The notes: a model not told the origin generated them from the sequence alone. A stretch of 64,000 nt of DNA from Larix kaempferi (GCA_027924585.1 BSBM01000186.1:2852001-2916000); one strand, 5' to 3'. Shown: positions 1-11,783, counted from the stretch's first letter. Translations and numbers: made by a program.

Positions 1-105
1 ACAACAATAACACAAACTATGGATCAACAAATACTTCGGGATGACTTACAAAGCATATGCGTCCAACAACAATATACTAAAAAAGTAAAGACATGGGTCC
101 TAACA
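1..105 (-). repeat. Gypsy-1 3' LTR, partial
   Basis: This is the terminal 105 bases of an LTR ending ...CCTAACA on the plus strand. It matches 5835-5939 with a handful of substitutions. The rest lies outside the window. Confidence 0.9.
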
Positions 106-119
106 TCCCCTCCCCCTTA
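106..119 (-). other. Gypsy-1 polypurine tract
   Basis: On the minus strand this reads TAAGGGGGAGGGGA and directly abuts the 3' LTR. This is the expected site of plus-strand DNA priming in reverse transcription. Confidence 0.85.
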
Positions 120-215
120 GAAAAATCTTTGTCCTCAAAGCTTTAGATGTGGAAATTGTTGTTGAATCTGAAGGAGTGGTTCCCATGTAGCATCCTCTGG
201 TTGCATGCTGTGCCA

Positions 216-1412
216 CTAAATTAAGAACTTTGTGATAGAGCGAGAGCAAAGCTGACAAGTGCGCTTATTGAGGATGGCCTCCGGCTCCAAAAGGATGGAT
301 CCTTCATTATCCAGTTCGGGTAAAATAGTTTGTCCTCTGATGTTGGTGCCAGGAACTTTCTTCAGACAAGAGACATGAAATACTGGATGAATGTGGGAAG
401 AAGGAGGAAGTTCCAATTTATAAGCAACAGACCCAATATTCTGAAGAATCCGATATGTTCCATAGAACTTTGGAGCGAGCTTATGATGCCCTTTGAGTTT
501 CAGGAAGGATTCATTGTACGGCTGGAGACTAAGAAAAACCATATCACCTGCTTGAAAAGTGCGCTTAGAAGGGTGTTGATCAACTTCTTGCTTCATGCGA
601 TTTCTTGCCATGTGAAGATTGTCCCGCAAAATGCGAATAATCTGATCGCCGTTGTGAAGGACTGTGTCAACTGCCTGAACTGGTGAACTGCTGGGGGTGT
701 ATGGAAGAATAACTAGTGGTGCTTGAACATAGACTGCTTCATATGGGGTCATTTTAGAGGCAGTGTGGTAAGAGGTATTGTACCACCATTCAACGATAGG
801 GAGCCACTTTTCCCATTGATGTTGTTGTTTAGAGGTGAAGCAATGAAGATAAGTTTCCAAGCATTTATTGATCATTTCAGTCTTACCATCTGTTTATGGA
901 TGATACCTTGAACTCATCTTCAATTTGGTGCTAGTGTAGCGAAATAGTTCTGTCCAAAAATGATTGGTGAAAGTCGCATCATGATCTGAGACAATGGAAG
1001 AAGGGATGCCATGAAGATGAAAGATCTAGTCCAGGAAAATTTGAGCGACTGAGGAGGCTATATAGAGATGGTTGAGAGCACAAAAATGACTATATTTAGA
1101 GAGGTGATCAACCACAACCAAAATCACTATCTTCCCTCCAGACTTAGGGATCCCTTCAATGAAATCTATAGAAATATCTGTCCAAATCCGTGTAGGTATG
1201 GGCAAGGGTTCGAGCAATCCCAGAAGGAGTGTCGTTTCACCCTTATTGCGCTGGCAGGTATCACACTTAGCCACCATCTGTTGAATTGTCCTTTTCATGC
1301 CCTGCCAAAAGAAGTTACGCCGTTCCCACTCATACGTTTTGAGGAACCCATAGTGCCCTGCCGATGGAGAAGCATGGATTTCATAGAAGAGAACCTGTTG
1401 AATATCTATGCT
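216..1412 (-). pseudogene. Gypsy-1 integrase, broken by stop codons
   Basis: This is the integrase region of the gag-pol polyprotein. The N-terminal zinc-binding CDTCQRNKG is at about 1250. The catalytic D-D-E appears as DISIDFIEG (about 1190), VSDHDATF (about 985) and KTEMINKC (about 880). The C-terminal part contains LAPKFYGTYRIL and HPVFHVSCLKK, typical of the region before a chromodomain; no clear chromodomain follows. Two stop codons (at about 1023 and 912) interrupt one continuous frame. The second reads HP*TDGK, where families have Q, so it is a C-to-T change. The product would have joined cDNA into the host genome. Confidence 0.85.
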
Positions 1413-2198
1413 CTAGGGAAGCACCAGACGACCCTTGTATCTCAGGGAAGAACCATCCCAAGAGTAATGTGGTACAAAAGAAGGGTTGTTGGCCAAGCAT
1501 TGGATGATTTGAGATAATGAAGAGTCATTGACATAGCCCTGTTGAACAGATTGCAACCAATTTGGAACATGCATAGAAATAGATGAAAGAGATCCTTGGT
1601 CATCAAATGTGTGAGAAAGAGCATCCACCACAATATTGTCCTTACCCTTCTTGTAAGTGATTTCATAGTCATAACCCATGAGTTTTCTAACCCATTTCCA
1701 TTGTGCTGGGGAGAATACATGTTGTTCCAGGAAATATTTCAGACTCTGGTGATCAGTCTTGATGGAGAAATGATTCCCTAATAGGTATGGGTGCCACTTA
1801 TGTACTACATGCAAAATAGCCATCATTTCCTTCTCATATGTAGAGGTATCTAAATTCTTACCTGAAAGGGATTTGCTGTTGAATGCAATGGGGTGTTCAT
1901 CTTGAAGGAGAATGACACCAAGTCCATTGCCACAAGAATCACTCTCAATAGTGAAGGGCTTGGAAAAATCAGGCATAGCTAGAATAGGTGTAGTACACAT
2001 AGCTTGTTTCAGTTTTTCAATAGCATGTGTCCAGGTAAAAGAATCCTTTTTCAATAGAGTAGTTAATGGAGCTTCAATCTTCCCATATTCCTTGACAAAC
2101 TTGTGGTAGTATCCGGTTAGGCCCAAAAAACCACGAAGGCTATTGAGTGTCTGAGGACGCGGCCAATTGTTCATGGCAGCGATTTTGGCAGGATCCAC
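1413..2198 (-). pseudogene. Gypsy-1 RNase H
   Basis: This domain follows RT in the same frame. It starts with the connection segment (LRGFLGLTGYYHKFVKEYG). RNase H follows with ESDSCGNGLG, STYEKEMMAIL and KTDHQSLKYFLEQ, giving the acidic residues expected of the Ty3/gypsy enzyme. It then runs to KKGKDNIVVDALSH. It would degrade the RNA template during reverse transcription. It is separated from RT by a single TAG (about 2244) and from integrase by another stop at about 1410. Confidence 0.88.
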
Positions 2199-2246
2199 GC
2201 GAACCCCTTCTGCTGAGATAATGTGCCCAAGATACTCAACTTCCTG

Positions 2247-2969
2247 CTATCCAAAAACACATTTAGATTGTTTGGCATGGAGATGATGGTAAGAGAAAAG
2301 TTTCATTACAAGATATAGATGTTGGAGATGTTCATCCCAGGTTTTACTATAGATGAGGATATCATCAAAGAATACTAGAATGGATTTCCGCAAGTAGGGC
2401 CGGAATATTTTATTCATCAAGGCCTGGAATGTGGAAGGAGCATTAGTGAGGCCAAAGGGCATGACCAAAAACTCATAGCAGCCATCATGTGTGCAGAAAG
2501 CTGTTTTAGGGATATCATCCTCATGAACCCGAATTTGATGATACCCAGAACGAAGATCCAACTTTGAGAAAAATTGAGCACCATGAAGCTCTTCAAGAAG
2601 CTCATTAACAACAGGAATTGGAAACTTATCCTTGATAGTGAGGTGATTGAGTGCTTGGAATTCAATGCAAAGGTGCCATGACCCATCTTTTTTGTGGACA
2701 AGAAGAACTGGTGAATAAAAGGAACTAGTGCTTGGGCGAATAATACCTTGCTTCAGTAAGTCCCAAACGAGCATTTCAATCTCTGTTTTTTGGTGAAATG
2801 GGTAGTGGTAAGGCCTGATGTTGGGAGGAATGCTTCCAGGAATGAGCTGAATATGACATTCCACTGGCCTTGAAGGTGGTAATCCCACTAGTTTAGTAAA
2901 GACACCGGTATATCGATCTAGAATTTGTTGTAGATCCAAAGGATTAGTGGAGACTGCTGATGGTTGCAT
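2247..2969 (-). pseudogene. Gypsy-1 reverse transcriptase
   Basis: This is RT with the usual Ty3/gypsy landmarks. KKDGSWHLCIEF is followed by KLDLRSGYHQIRV, MPFGLTNAPSTFQ and the catalytic FFDDILIYS. The domain ends CVFG* at 2244-2246, where relatives have a glutamine before EVEYLG; CAG has become TAG, so one transition separates RT from RNase H. The catalytic motif is intact, but the polyprotein cannot be made as one chain. Confidence 0.9.
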
Positions 2970-2984
2970 CTGAATGGAATGGAT

Positions 2985-3428
2985 CTAAGCGATGTCACCA
3001 AGTGAATTGTTCTTAAGGATTTTTTCCATGCGATGTGAGATGATGATGCTGAGGGACCCTAGTTGTAAGCCTGTCAATGTGTGTTTTTTTCCATTGGGGG
3101 AAAACTGCATCCAAAGTTCGGCAAAATCCCATAAGATGGGGCCAAGTGTGTGTAGCCATTGAGCGCCCAAAACCACATCACATCCACCTAAGGTCAAGGA
3201 AAACATGACATAGCGCAAGTTATAATATCCCATAGAGATATGCAGATTACGACACTTCCCTTTGTGAGGTAAGGTGCCCCCATTAACAACCATGACTTCA
3301 AAGTTGGGGCAAGGATGAATAAAAAAATCAGCCTGTTTGGCGATCTTAGAGTCAATGAAATTATGAGTGCTACCAGAATCAATAAGTATTGTAAGAGGAA
3401 GCTTCTTGAAGTAACCCCTGACCCGCAT
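2985..3428 (-). pseudogene. Gypsy-1 aspartic protease
   Basis: This is a retroviral-type pepsin-fold protease. It has the catalytic ILIDSGSTHNFID near its N-terminus and the downstream flap/hydrophobic motif DVVLGAQWL. It would cleave the Gag-Pol polyprotein. It is in frame with gag upstream and RT downstream, separated from RT by a stop at about 2982. Confidence 0.88.
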
Positions 3429-3479
3429 GGTTTGGGGGGTGGTGATTCCAGCTAAAGCATGGAGAGATATCTCTCACTA

Positions 3480-4442
3480 GTCATCCTGAGACAGAGGGTC
3501 AATAGGCAGCTCCAGAATGTCGACCTAAGCGTCCATTGTATCTGAAGCTTCTTCACCAATTTTAGAGGCAGGCGGATAATCCATATCTAAGAAATAGAGC
3601 TTTTGCTAAACACATCGATGTCCCTGAGTGAATTTCTCATCACAATTATAACAAAGCCTTTTTTCTCTGCGTGCCTACATCTCAGTTTCATACAAATGCT
3701 TTATAGGAGTTTGTCGAGGAGCTTGCGGAATGGGAGGTCGTTGAGAACCCATATTTTGGAAGGGAAAAAAAGTGGGTTTTGAGCACTGTTGGGCTACAAT
3801 CTTGTCTTCTTCCAACTTAGCCAACCCCAGGGCTTCCATCATTGTGTTGGAATAGAACATTTTGACCTTAGAACGGATTGCATCCTTTAGACCACTGATA
3901 AAACAACTCCGGTAGAAGTCATCAGGCAATCCTTCAGTGTGGTTGGCTAGTTTCTCAAATTCGGTTTGGTACTCTCTCACAGTTCCAATTTGGAAAATTT
4001 TAGTGAGGGCTCTTGTGAAGTCATCAAAGGCACTGGGACCAAATCATTGCAAAAGGAGCTGACAAAAATCTGTCCATTTTGGCTCTTCATGAGCCTTGAT
4101 GTACCAACAGTACCATTGAAGAGATTCTTGTTCCAGATGAAAGGATGCAAGTGGAACTTTTTTGACATCAAAAGTATTATGCAGACTGAAATACTGTTCT
4201 GTACGATAGATCCATCCAATTAGATGAGTACCATTGAAGCGAGGAAAATCAAGCTTCGGACCACAGAAATTGCTGGAAGAAGAGAACCCATTGTCTGATG
4301 AAGACTCGGACTGTCATTTGTTGTTCATGGCTGAATGCTCAAGATGGAAGCCGAGAAATTTTTCATCAAGATCCTGGAGTTTGGCTTGGATGGCTACAAG
4401 TGCTTCTTCCATGTTTTTTGCTCCTGCGTGAGTGACAACCAT
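3480..4442 (-). pseudogene. Gypsy-1 gag
   Basis: The likely start is the ATG at 4442 (MVVTHAGAKNMEE...), in frame with pol. Capsid motifs include GPKLDFPRFNG, GWIYRTEQYF, REYQTEFEKLANHT and GLPDDFYRSCFISGLKD. A plant-type zinc knuckle, CYNCDEKFTQGHRC, lies near 3640. Several in-frame stops break it, including TGA at about 4311 and about 4050 and further stops at about 3672, 3606, 3527 and 3478. At least two fit CGA-to-TGA change at a CpG. The product would form the virus-like particle that packages element RNA. Confidence 0.82.
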
Positions 4443-4917
4443 AACCAGGAGTTTTTTTTTTTTTTGTTGAGTGGGTAGAAAAACAAAAACAGAAACTGTT
4501 TCAGTAAAGGAAAATATGGATTTGGAAAAAAATCTGAAGGGTAATTGGGGTTTGACTAGGTTTTGGACACTGTCGAATGGACAGGGAAGCAAAAAAGGAG
4601 GATTTCAGAAGAGGGGTCAAAGAATGGGAAAATTTGGCAGAGAGGAACAAGGAAGCAGAATTAGGGAAGAAACTTTGTGGTAAAATTTGAAGGTGATTTG
4701 GTAAAATCCAAGGAAGTTATGGCAAACCCTAAAAATAGACAAATGTGGGATTTCGGGCTTTGGGAAGTGGAATTTGGGATAGGGTCCTTAGAAACGAAAT
4801 ATGTAGAATGGGATTATAGGGGTTCCAGGGAAGTTTCAAGGGAAATGGAGTGAAAACAAGGGAGATATGGAGAAAAACTATTTGTTTTTGTTTTTTTCTT
4901 CAGAATGGAGTTGCTAC

Positions 4918-5061
4918 GGCATGGAAGGGATCTGAAACAGATAGATCTGCAATGGCACGGAAGGGATCTGAAACAGATAGCTCTGCAATGGCACGGAAGT
5001 GATCAGAAACAGAGGGAGCTGAAATGACGCCGAATGGATCGAAAATGTCTAGATGTGAAAT
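4918..5061. repeat. 36-bp tandem repeat in Gypsy-1 leader
   Basis: Four units start at 4918, 4954, 4990 and 5026. Each has the form GGCACGGAAGGGATCTGAAA plus 16 more bases. The first two are nearly identical and the others are progressively diverged. Looser copies of GGATCTGAAATGG continue to about 5150. The array lies in the untranslated leader between primer site and gag. Confidence 0.85.
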
Positions 5062-5551
5062 ATATATGAAACAGCCGGATCTAGAGCGGCTTTTAGAATG
5101 GATCTGAAATGGCTGGATCTGAAATGGTGCGGCAATGATCAGAAATAGTTCAGCTGAAAACAGATATGGAACCCAGGTATGTGCGGCTTCCTAACAGTTC
5201 AGGGGTTTCACTTGACCACCAATGTTGTCTGACGGCTTGCGTATTGGGGCAGTACCCCTCACTCCACAGCTCAGGTAAAACTGATAACTGCTTTGCCACA
5301 AACGACAGCTCTTGGTTTACCTCATGGGTGGAAACTAGTAAATCAGGTAGGGGTCGTTGCCATTTTTGTTGGCAGGTCCTCTCAATGGGCCAACTACTTT
5401 GGGGTTCATATGGTGCTCCTCACAATGATTTTTAGGGATTATGCCAAAGTACTTCCCACAATTAAGTGAATAGGGATTATTCCCAGATCCAAACTTGCAA
5501 CATATGCGGAAAAAAAATTTGGCAAAAATTCCACCCAACAAGCCCAAGAAA

Positions 5552-5565
5552 GTGCTCTAATACCA
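5552..5565 (-). other. Gypsy-1 primer-binding site, tRNA-iMet type
   Basis: The minus strand reads TGGTATTAGAGCAC two bases inside the 5' LTR. It differs at one position from the usual TGGTATCAGAGC complement of initiator methionine tRNA. Confidence 0.85.
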
Positions 5566-5567
5566 GA

Positions 5568-5939
5568 TGTGAAGAACCTACAACAATTAGTTAATGAAAA
5601 TACACGAGATAGTAGTAATAACAGAACTCAAAATCTATTTTATTGATCGCAGGCCACTTCAAGGGGGCAACCTCCTTTGAGCAAGCTCAATACAAATAAC
5701 TTCACAGTGCCTTCATAGGCCTCAACACACACTTATATACTAAGTGTAGGCGCCAATACTATGGGTCAAAACCATGAGCCAATACAAACTATGGACCCAC
5801 AATACTACGAGCGACTTACAAAGCATATGTGCCAAACAATAATAACACAAACTATGGATCAACAAATACTACGGGACGACTTACAAAGCATATGCGTCCA
5901 ACAACCATATACTCAGAGTAAAGACATGGGTTCCTAACA
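5568..5939 (-). repeat. Gypsy-1 5' LTR
   Basis: A 372-bp LTR, TG...CA on the plus strand, bounded by the primer site on the left. A minus-strand TATATAAG at 5732-5739 is the probable TATA box. The U3 half contains an internal duplication of about 65 bp: the motif around GACTTACAAAGCATATG occurs near 5812 and again near 5878. Confidence 0.88.
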
Positions 5940-8118
5940 TAAAAGTTCCCATTAAATCAATCAAAAGTGCCATATGTGTAGGTTCTATGTGTGCAAGTAA
6001 CATATCAAAATCCACGCAATCCTATAAATTGAAAATGGTCATTCTTAAGAAAATCATATTTGTTAAACATGTACCAAACAAGAAAGAGAGTGTTAAACCA
6101 GTACCAAATGACACACTTAGATCTTTTCCTAGAGTTTACAACTAAATTCGAGTCTTAAATCTGAGAGAGAAAATCAAATCTGTAATCTGCAAAATTAAAA
6201 TATCAACATGGAAACTATGATTCTCCAGAATTCCAAGACAAAGTATGATTTATATTCAATTTAGATAAACTCAAGTTCTTTTGTTCAAGTTCTTCAATGA
6301 GATTTACCAAATCTGAAAAACAGAATTAATCAATCAATTCTGTTGTTAAATCTGCGTTGCATTCATCAACAATACTTTCTGAATTAGTCCATTTCAACAG
6401 TATGTTAATTATTCAACCAAATCACTTTGATTCCCTTCTCATGATCTATTCATTTGAAATCAAAATTCAGTTTATCTTTTCTCCATACATTCGTTAACAT
6501 GGTTCAAACTGAATCATAATGGTTTTAATTATATGTAGGGTAGCTTAAACTTCAAACTCATCAATCCAATTCTACTTACAAGAAATTCATAACGCCTAAG
6601 TTAACTGTAATCCAGTGATTCACATGCAAGACAGTTAAGAGTAAAAACACTTCTCATAAATCCAATGTTATGTCTCTGCAATTCAATTCAATATTCTACA
6701 AATCACTCTTCAATTCATATTTTTTTCTATTATCAAAAAGAATTTCTATCTCTGTCTTAAAAGAATTTTGTGCACATATTCAAGATAAAAACTATTACTA
6801 CAAAATCAATCATGCTAAGAAACAACCATTCATCTACCATAAACTACCAATCGAAATTATGTAATCACTGGGAGATCAAAATACCATTAAACAATTAACA
6901 GTCTGCAAAATACAAACCACAAAAATGATTCTAAGATTAAAAATCAATCTACAATCTATAAATCAAAATCAAACCTATGTTAAACAAGATAAAACAGAGC
7001 AAGCTCACCTCAGTGGTGGGCCCTTGCCACACATTGAACTTTCCGTAAAGCTTTAGAGACTAAGGAATTTGTTCACCAAGCATCAAGTCATAAGCACAGA
7101 GATCATTAACATCAAAATAATTTGATCGCAATATCACATGGTTCAATAGTAAAACATAAACATAATTTTTATTCATTACCATCCCTATATTACAAAAGCA
7201 ATAATCATGATAATTCCTCTCCTCCTTTCCTTAGCCTTATTCCTCTACTTATACATTCAGATCAAGCTTAAACAACTTTCAACAAACTCATAAATTCATT
7301 CCACAAACTCAGAAAATGCAGATTTGACAAAAATTGGAAAAATGTCCCCTCAGTATCTCTCTTCCCATTGCGAATTTCGCGAAACGCATTCTGGGTTTTT
7401 TAGCTGGCTATGTTTTCTCCAAACCCATTATACCATTTGACGAGATATTCTCCCACGTACACATAAATCAATGCACAATATTCCCTCCAAAAATAGATTT
7501 TCGGCTAAAAATATGGGTTTGATTCTTTTAGAGACGTTCAATTTTCTTGGAATCTGTGTATCCAAATCAAAACCCGTTTCTTGATTTCTAGACCTATTAA
7601 TCCCTAAATGTGGGAACATTCCCCCTTATATTGTGGTGCATTACTTTAGTTTTGATGTCGGATTTGATCCACTGGTTGTAATTGTCATTAGTATGGTTAT
7701 ATTAGTTATGTCGACTTGGGTCAGTGAGTTGTAATTGTACCTCTTAATCTCCTATATTTGGTAGTATTTTAAGAATCAAATTCAAAAAATTGGACACGTG
7801 GCACATCGTACATTCTCGCTCTTCTAAAAACATCAAAATTAACAGGTGTTGGCAAAATTATCACAACTTTTTTTTGGCACATCCAAATTCAGCGAGACCT
7901 GTGGCATTGGAAAAAAGACATATCAAGCTACCACAAACGGATATTTTAGACTTAGAGGGGCCGAGATTTCAAGGTTACCTCAGTTGAAAGGTTGGCTAGC
8001 AAATTAGTCTTTAAATCAAGGTTGGAAAAATGTACGTCATTTTAAATTTAAATAAATTTTAGTAGAATGATATATTTAAGGTGAACCAAAGGTGTCATAT
8101 CTACTTATATTGTTCAAA
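5940..8118. other. AT-rich sequence with no recognised gene
   Basis: I see no convincing coding region, LTR pair or RNA gene here. Short open frames (for example 6670-6864 and 7334-7522) have no recognisable motif. The stretch just upstream of the Gypsy-2 gag start may be decayed leader or LTR of that element, but I cannot define its ends. Confidence 0.5.
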
Positions 8119-9264
8119 ATGCCACCAAAAGGTAGCAGAAAAAATCACACTCCACTCATCCGTGACCTATAATGAAAGTGAAGCATAACTTTTAGGATGT
8201 CTAAGTTGGAAGATATGATGAAAGGGACTATGAAAATGGTTGATTTAGTTAACTTGGAAAATAAGATTTCTAGTAAAGAGGATCTCAAGGGGATGGATAG
8301 TAAATAGGATCTCAAGGGGATGGCTAGAAAAGAGTATCTTGAAGATTTGAAGATACTACTAAATGATATAAGACTTAGGCTTCCTACACAGCCATCTACT
8401 CAAGAAGAGGATACAGAGGAAAATGGGGACTCATTCCAGTCAAGTATTGAGAAAATTGAAAAACAACTAGAGAATAAGAGCTTTGAGTCCCAAAAATATA
8501 ATGATCTACTCCATCATCATGGGTTCAAATCAGGTCCAAAGAATTATTTTATTCCCAAGATTGACATGAGAAAGTTTGATGGAAATGATCCAATAACATG
8601 GATATTATAGGTGGAGTAATTCTTTGATCTACAACAAGTGCCAACTTTGCTAAAGGTAAATATTCCATCATTATATTTAGAGCCTAATCAATTTGTATGG
8701 TAGAAATGGCTTTGTGACCGTAAAATGGACTCTATTATCTCTTGGTCTATATTCACGAAAGAATTGATTACACATTACGCCGATATTAATAGCAACACTC
8801 TCTTTACTTAGTTGATAAATCTCAAACAAAAAGGTCCAGTTACAGAGCACATCAAGGAGTTTCAGAAGTTAAGTCTTAGAGTAAAGAATATTTCAGAAGA
8901 TAATTTGTTGGATCTATTTATGGTCACTTTAAAGGAGAATATTCAACATGATATACGTATCCTTGAACCTAAATCATTGGATAATGCTTTTAGTTTGGAA
9001 AGGAAAATTGAAAGTAAAAATATGGCAATGACTACTAGAAGGACCACCTCCAACATATATAGAGAGAATAATATTCCTTCTTCTAACACACCTCAAAGGT
9101 TGAAACCTCAAAAACTAGATGAAAGAAGAGACAAACGTATATGTTTTAATTGTGATAGCAAGTATAGTAAGGGACATAAATGTGGCGAGAATAAATTATT
9201 GTACATAGGTTGTGAAGAGGAAGGAGCAAAAGAACAAGAACCTTCTCATGATGAACAAATATAA
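8119..9264 (+). pseudogene. Gypsy-2 gag
   Basis: The start is taken at 8119 (MPPKGSRKNHTP). A stop follows within about 20 codons, and more stops occur at about 8307, 8609 and 8701. Open blocks at 8320-8610 and 8812-9264 carry IPKIDMRKFDGNDPITWI, a typical gag entry motif, then HIKEFQKLSLRVKNI and a zinc-knuckle-like CFNCDSKYSKGHKC near 9145. The protein would be a Ty3/gypsy capsid and nucleocapsid. It is not translatable as one chain. Confidence 0.78.
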
Positions 9265-9315
9265 GAGATTACTTCTGAAGCTATTACTCCCACCATATCT
9301 TGTCATGCATTTTCT

Positions 9316-9786
9316 TGAATTAGAACTCTGCAAACTCTCAAGATTGAAGGATATATCAAAAAGAATCAGGTAACAATGTTGATTGATTATGGTAGTACTC
9401 ATGATTTCATTCACTGTAAATTAGTCAAAGTTTTCAACTGCTTTGTATATCCAGTACCAAAGTTTCAAGTAATGATTACAGATGGAGGAACTATCAATTG
9501 CTTGGGGAAATGCCATAATATCAATCTTACTATGAGGCTATATGTATTGAATAGTCCAATGATTGATATTCCAATGGGTGGTGTAGATGTTGTCATAGGA
9601 GTTCAATGGTTACAATCATTGGGAACCGTGGCTTTTAATTTTCGGAATCTTTTCATGAAATGTTTATGGGAAGGAAAGGAATATGAGTTAAATTGCATCA
9701 CATGGAAACCAAGCAAGGTGATAATCTCTAATGGTATGATAAAATTGATTAAAAAGGGACATCAAGGTGTAATTGCACAATTATGA
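9316..9786 (+). pseudogene. Gypsy-2 aspartic protease
   Basis: This is an open frame with LIDYGSTHDFIHCKLVK and the downstream DVVIGVQWLQSLG. The catalytic motif is D-Y-G-S, where the family usually has D-S-G-S. The aspartate is kept but the residue after it is changed; the inverted relative at 51293-51850 has the same D-Y-G-S. Upstream it is separated from gag by the stop at 9262-9264. Confidence 0.82.
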
Positions 9787-10156
9787 TGGTTCGATGTTCA
9801 AACATCTAATCCTCCTATTTCCTCATATCTCCAAAGGGTCATTATTAAGCATTCCAAGGTATTTGAAGATATTCCAAAAGGTCTTCCACCTGTTCAAGAT
9901 TTTGATCATGGTATTCACTTAATTTAAGGAATTGGTCCTCCTAACATAAGACCTTACATATACCTCTATGGCTAGAAGAGTGAAATTGAGCATATGGTCA
10001 AAGAAATGTTAGAGGCTAGCATAATTAGGCCTATCCAAAGTTCTTAATATGCACTAGTGGTAATGGCACACAAGCCAGATGGATCATGGCATATGTGTCC
10101 AAATTATAGAGAGATCTACAAAATTACCATTAAAGATAAGTTTCCCATTCATGTAT
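9787..10156 (+). pseudogene. Gypsy-2 RT N-terminal fragment
   Basis: This is decayed frame with the pre-RT motif of a chromovirus-like element (PPNIRPYIYLYG, MVKEMLEASIIRPIQ) and then PDGSWHMCPNYREIYKITI, ending KDKFPIHV at 10156. Several stops interrupt it. The catalytic domain is absent: from 10157 the sequence is unrelated to RT. Confidence 0.75.
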
Positions 10157-10378
10157 GCTACAGAGAAAAACATCCTATGGCTTGGGGTAGACCACAATAG
10201 ATAGATGACTACTAGAAATCAAATCAATTCCCAATGCATGCTATATAAATGTAAATGCTAATATGTGGAATAAAAGATTGACCTTCAACCAGATGTTTGA
10301 TGTAGATCCTAGTTGAGCTTTAAAATCTCTACACTTTAACCTGCAACTTATTCTCAACAATACACACAAGCAAGTGCA
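10157..10378. other. Unassigned flank between Gypsy-2 break and Copia-C
   Basis: This sequence breaks the Gypsy-2 RT and was later the target for Copia-C. It would have been continuous with 19833 onward before that insertion. No gene or terminal repeat is recognised. Confidence 0.5.
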
Positions 10379-11299
10379 TATAATGATGGAATATTGGTAA
10401 ATACTGAGAGGGGGGGGTGAATCAGTATTGTAAACTTTTTACCTTTTAACCACTTATTAAGCTTTAATCGAAACATGGAATCAACAAGATTCACAACAAA
10501 ATTTATCATGGAACCCCAATTGGGTAAACCACCAAAACTTTCTATACTGCAAAATTGTGTTTACAATATGTTTTGCAAGTAACAACTTACTAGAGACACC
10601 AATCCCCGAGTTTCTTAGCTAGCACCGAAGGATGCACCCACACCCTAGTTTTTGTCTGCACCTACAGACAAGGATACACCAATACCCTGATTTTCCAGCC
10701 ACTACTGGAAGGAGGCTTAATACCCCCTTGGAGACATGAAGCCTACCCTAGAACCGGCCTACCACCCTAGTATGTTTCTTATTAGTTTTTCATATCTTCT
10801 TTTAACTCTGTCACTGCCTTTTTCTTCCACTTTGCTGGTCTCTGTCTTCTGGTCTTCAATGCTTCCTCAACAACTTGTTTTTTGTCTTCTTATTCTTCAA
10901 TGTTGCTTCAGATCTTCATCATTCCCAGACAAGTTTTCTGATCTTTGTACACCTTTAGATCAGCATCATCATTCTTCCATAGAAGCCCTCTTTAATTCGG
11001 GATCTTCATTATTTCTTCCTTCTTTAGCAAACTCAACTACAGAGCCATCTTCCTACTTTTTAAATATTCATAATTCAACTACAAGAGACACTACTTCTAT
11101 TCCGATTTTCTGCTTATAGATAATTCCTCATCTTTTAAAACATCACACCTCTTCCAAAACGTACCTCTTCAAATCTCTGAGATCACATCCTTCCTTCAAA
11201 CGCACCCTTTCATTTCTCTATCTTTTTTTTAATTTAATTTTGTTTGTATTTAATTTAACTTCTTTACTATTTCCTCACGCCGCTTTAAATCTCAGACTT

Positions 11300-11783
11300 T
11301 AAATTCTGTAAGATCACCTTTTGGACCAATCGTGCATTCCATCGAGGTGACCATTGCTTCACGAATTGGATGAATAGGAGGGTTTGTCACTTGAGCAAAC
11401 ATCTGCTTGAAGTACTCGAATATTATTATAGCTAAAAGCACATCATTCCCCATAGAACCAAGAGACTCTGTTCCATCTTTTGTCATTGGAAGTAACAACA
11501 TTTCCAAAGACTCGACTGTATACCCATAAGCCTTCAATGGTGATAACAAGCCATATATTCCCATGTTTTCCATTATATCATCTGAACCATCAACCTTTAC
11601 TGATTCAATAATTTGTTCAGCTTCTCTTTCTGCTTCTAGAACAGCATAGACAACATCTTTAAGTGTAAAATTATGTCTCGTTATCCATTCTGAATAGGTT
11701 CGTGACATGGAATAATGCTCTTTTAAGGCCTGGTCATCTACAATAACATGTTTCTCAAAGTCTACAAGTAACATCATGATCAT
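11300..11783 (-). pseudogene. Captured fragment of NADH-dependent glutamate synthase, 3' LTR copy
   Basis: This minus-strand frame matches the central part of plant NADH-GOGAT as I know it. Landmarks are [67 protein letters not shown] and [14 protein letters not shown], after which similarity stops. A few residues expected between LGSMGND and FEYFKQ are missing. This is the NADH type, not the ferredoxin type. The native enzyme makes glutamate from glutamine and 2-oxoglutarate in plastids; this piece lacks all cofactor domains and cannot do so. It reads in the element's sense direction and also occurs in the other LTR, so it is part of the element. Confidence 0.88.

Larger units (their letters stand above)
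1..5939 (-). mobile_element. Gypsy-1: Ty3/gypsy retrotransposon of chromovirus type, nearly complete
   Basis: The right LTR (5568-5939) and the partial left LTR (1-105) share their terminal sequence in the same orientation. A tRNA-iMet-type primer site lies inside the right LTR and a purine tract (minus strand) lies inside the left one, so the element is transcribed right to left. Domain order is gag, protease, RT, RNase H, integrase, which defines Ty3/gypsy. The coding region lies in one minus-strand frame from about 4442 to 216 and is interrupted by roughly ten stop codons. I saw no frameshift. The left LTR is cut by the window edge, so only one flank of the TSD (from 5940, TAAAA) is visible. 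Confidence 0.9.
8119..10156 (+). mobile_element. Gypsy-2: truncated, decayed Ty3/gypsy fragment
   Basis: This is a plus-strand block with gag, protease and the first part of RT in order, ending abruptly at about 10156. A related block lies in inverse orientation at 50729-52490 and continues further into RT, which shows where this copy is broken. No LTR could be assigned. Confidence 0.8.

Noticed and set aside
4450-4464. Poly-T run as terminator or polyadenylation tail
   Set aside because: It lies inside the N-terminal gag region, antisense to the element. It is more likely a simple homopolymer expansion.
11292-11783. A functional glutamate synthase gene
   Set aside because: Only a fragment of the central region is present. 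It occurs in both LTRs, lacks all cofactor domains, and the sister copy has frame breaks.
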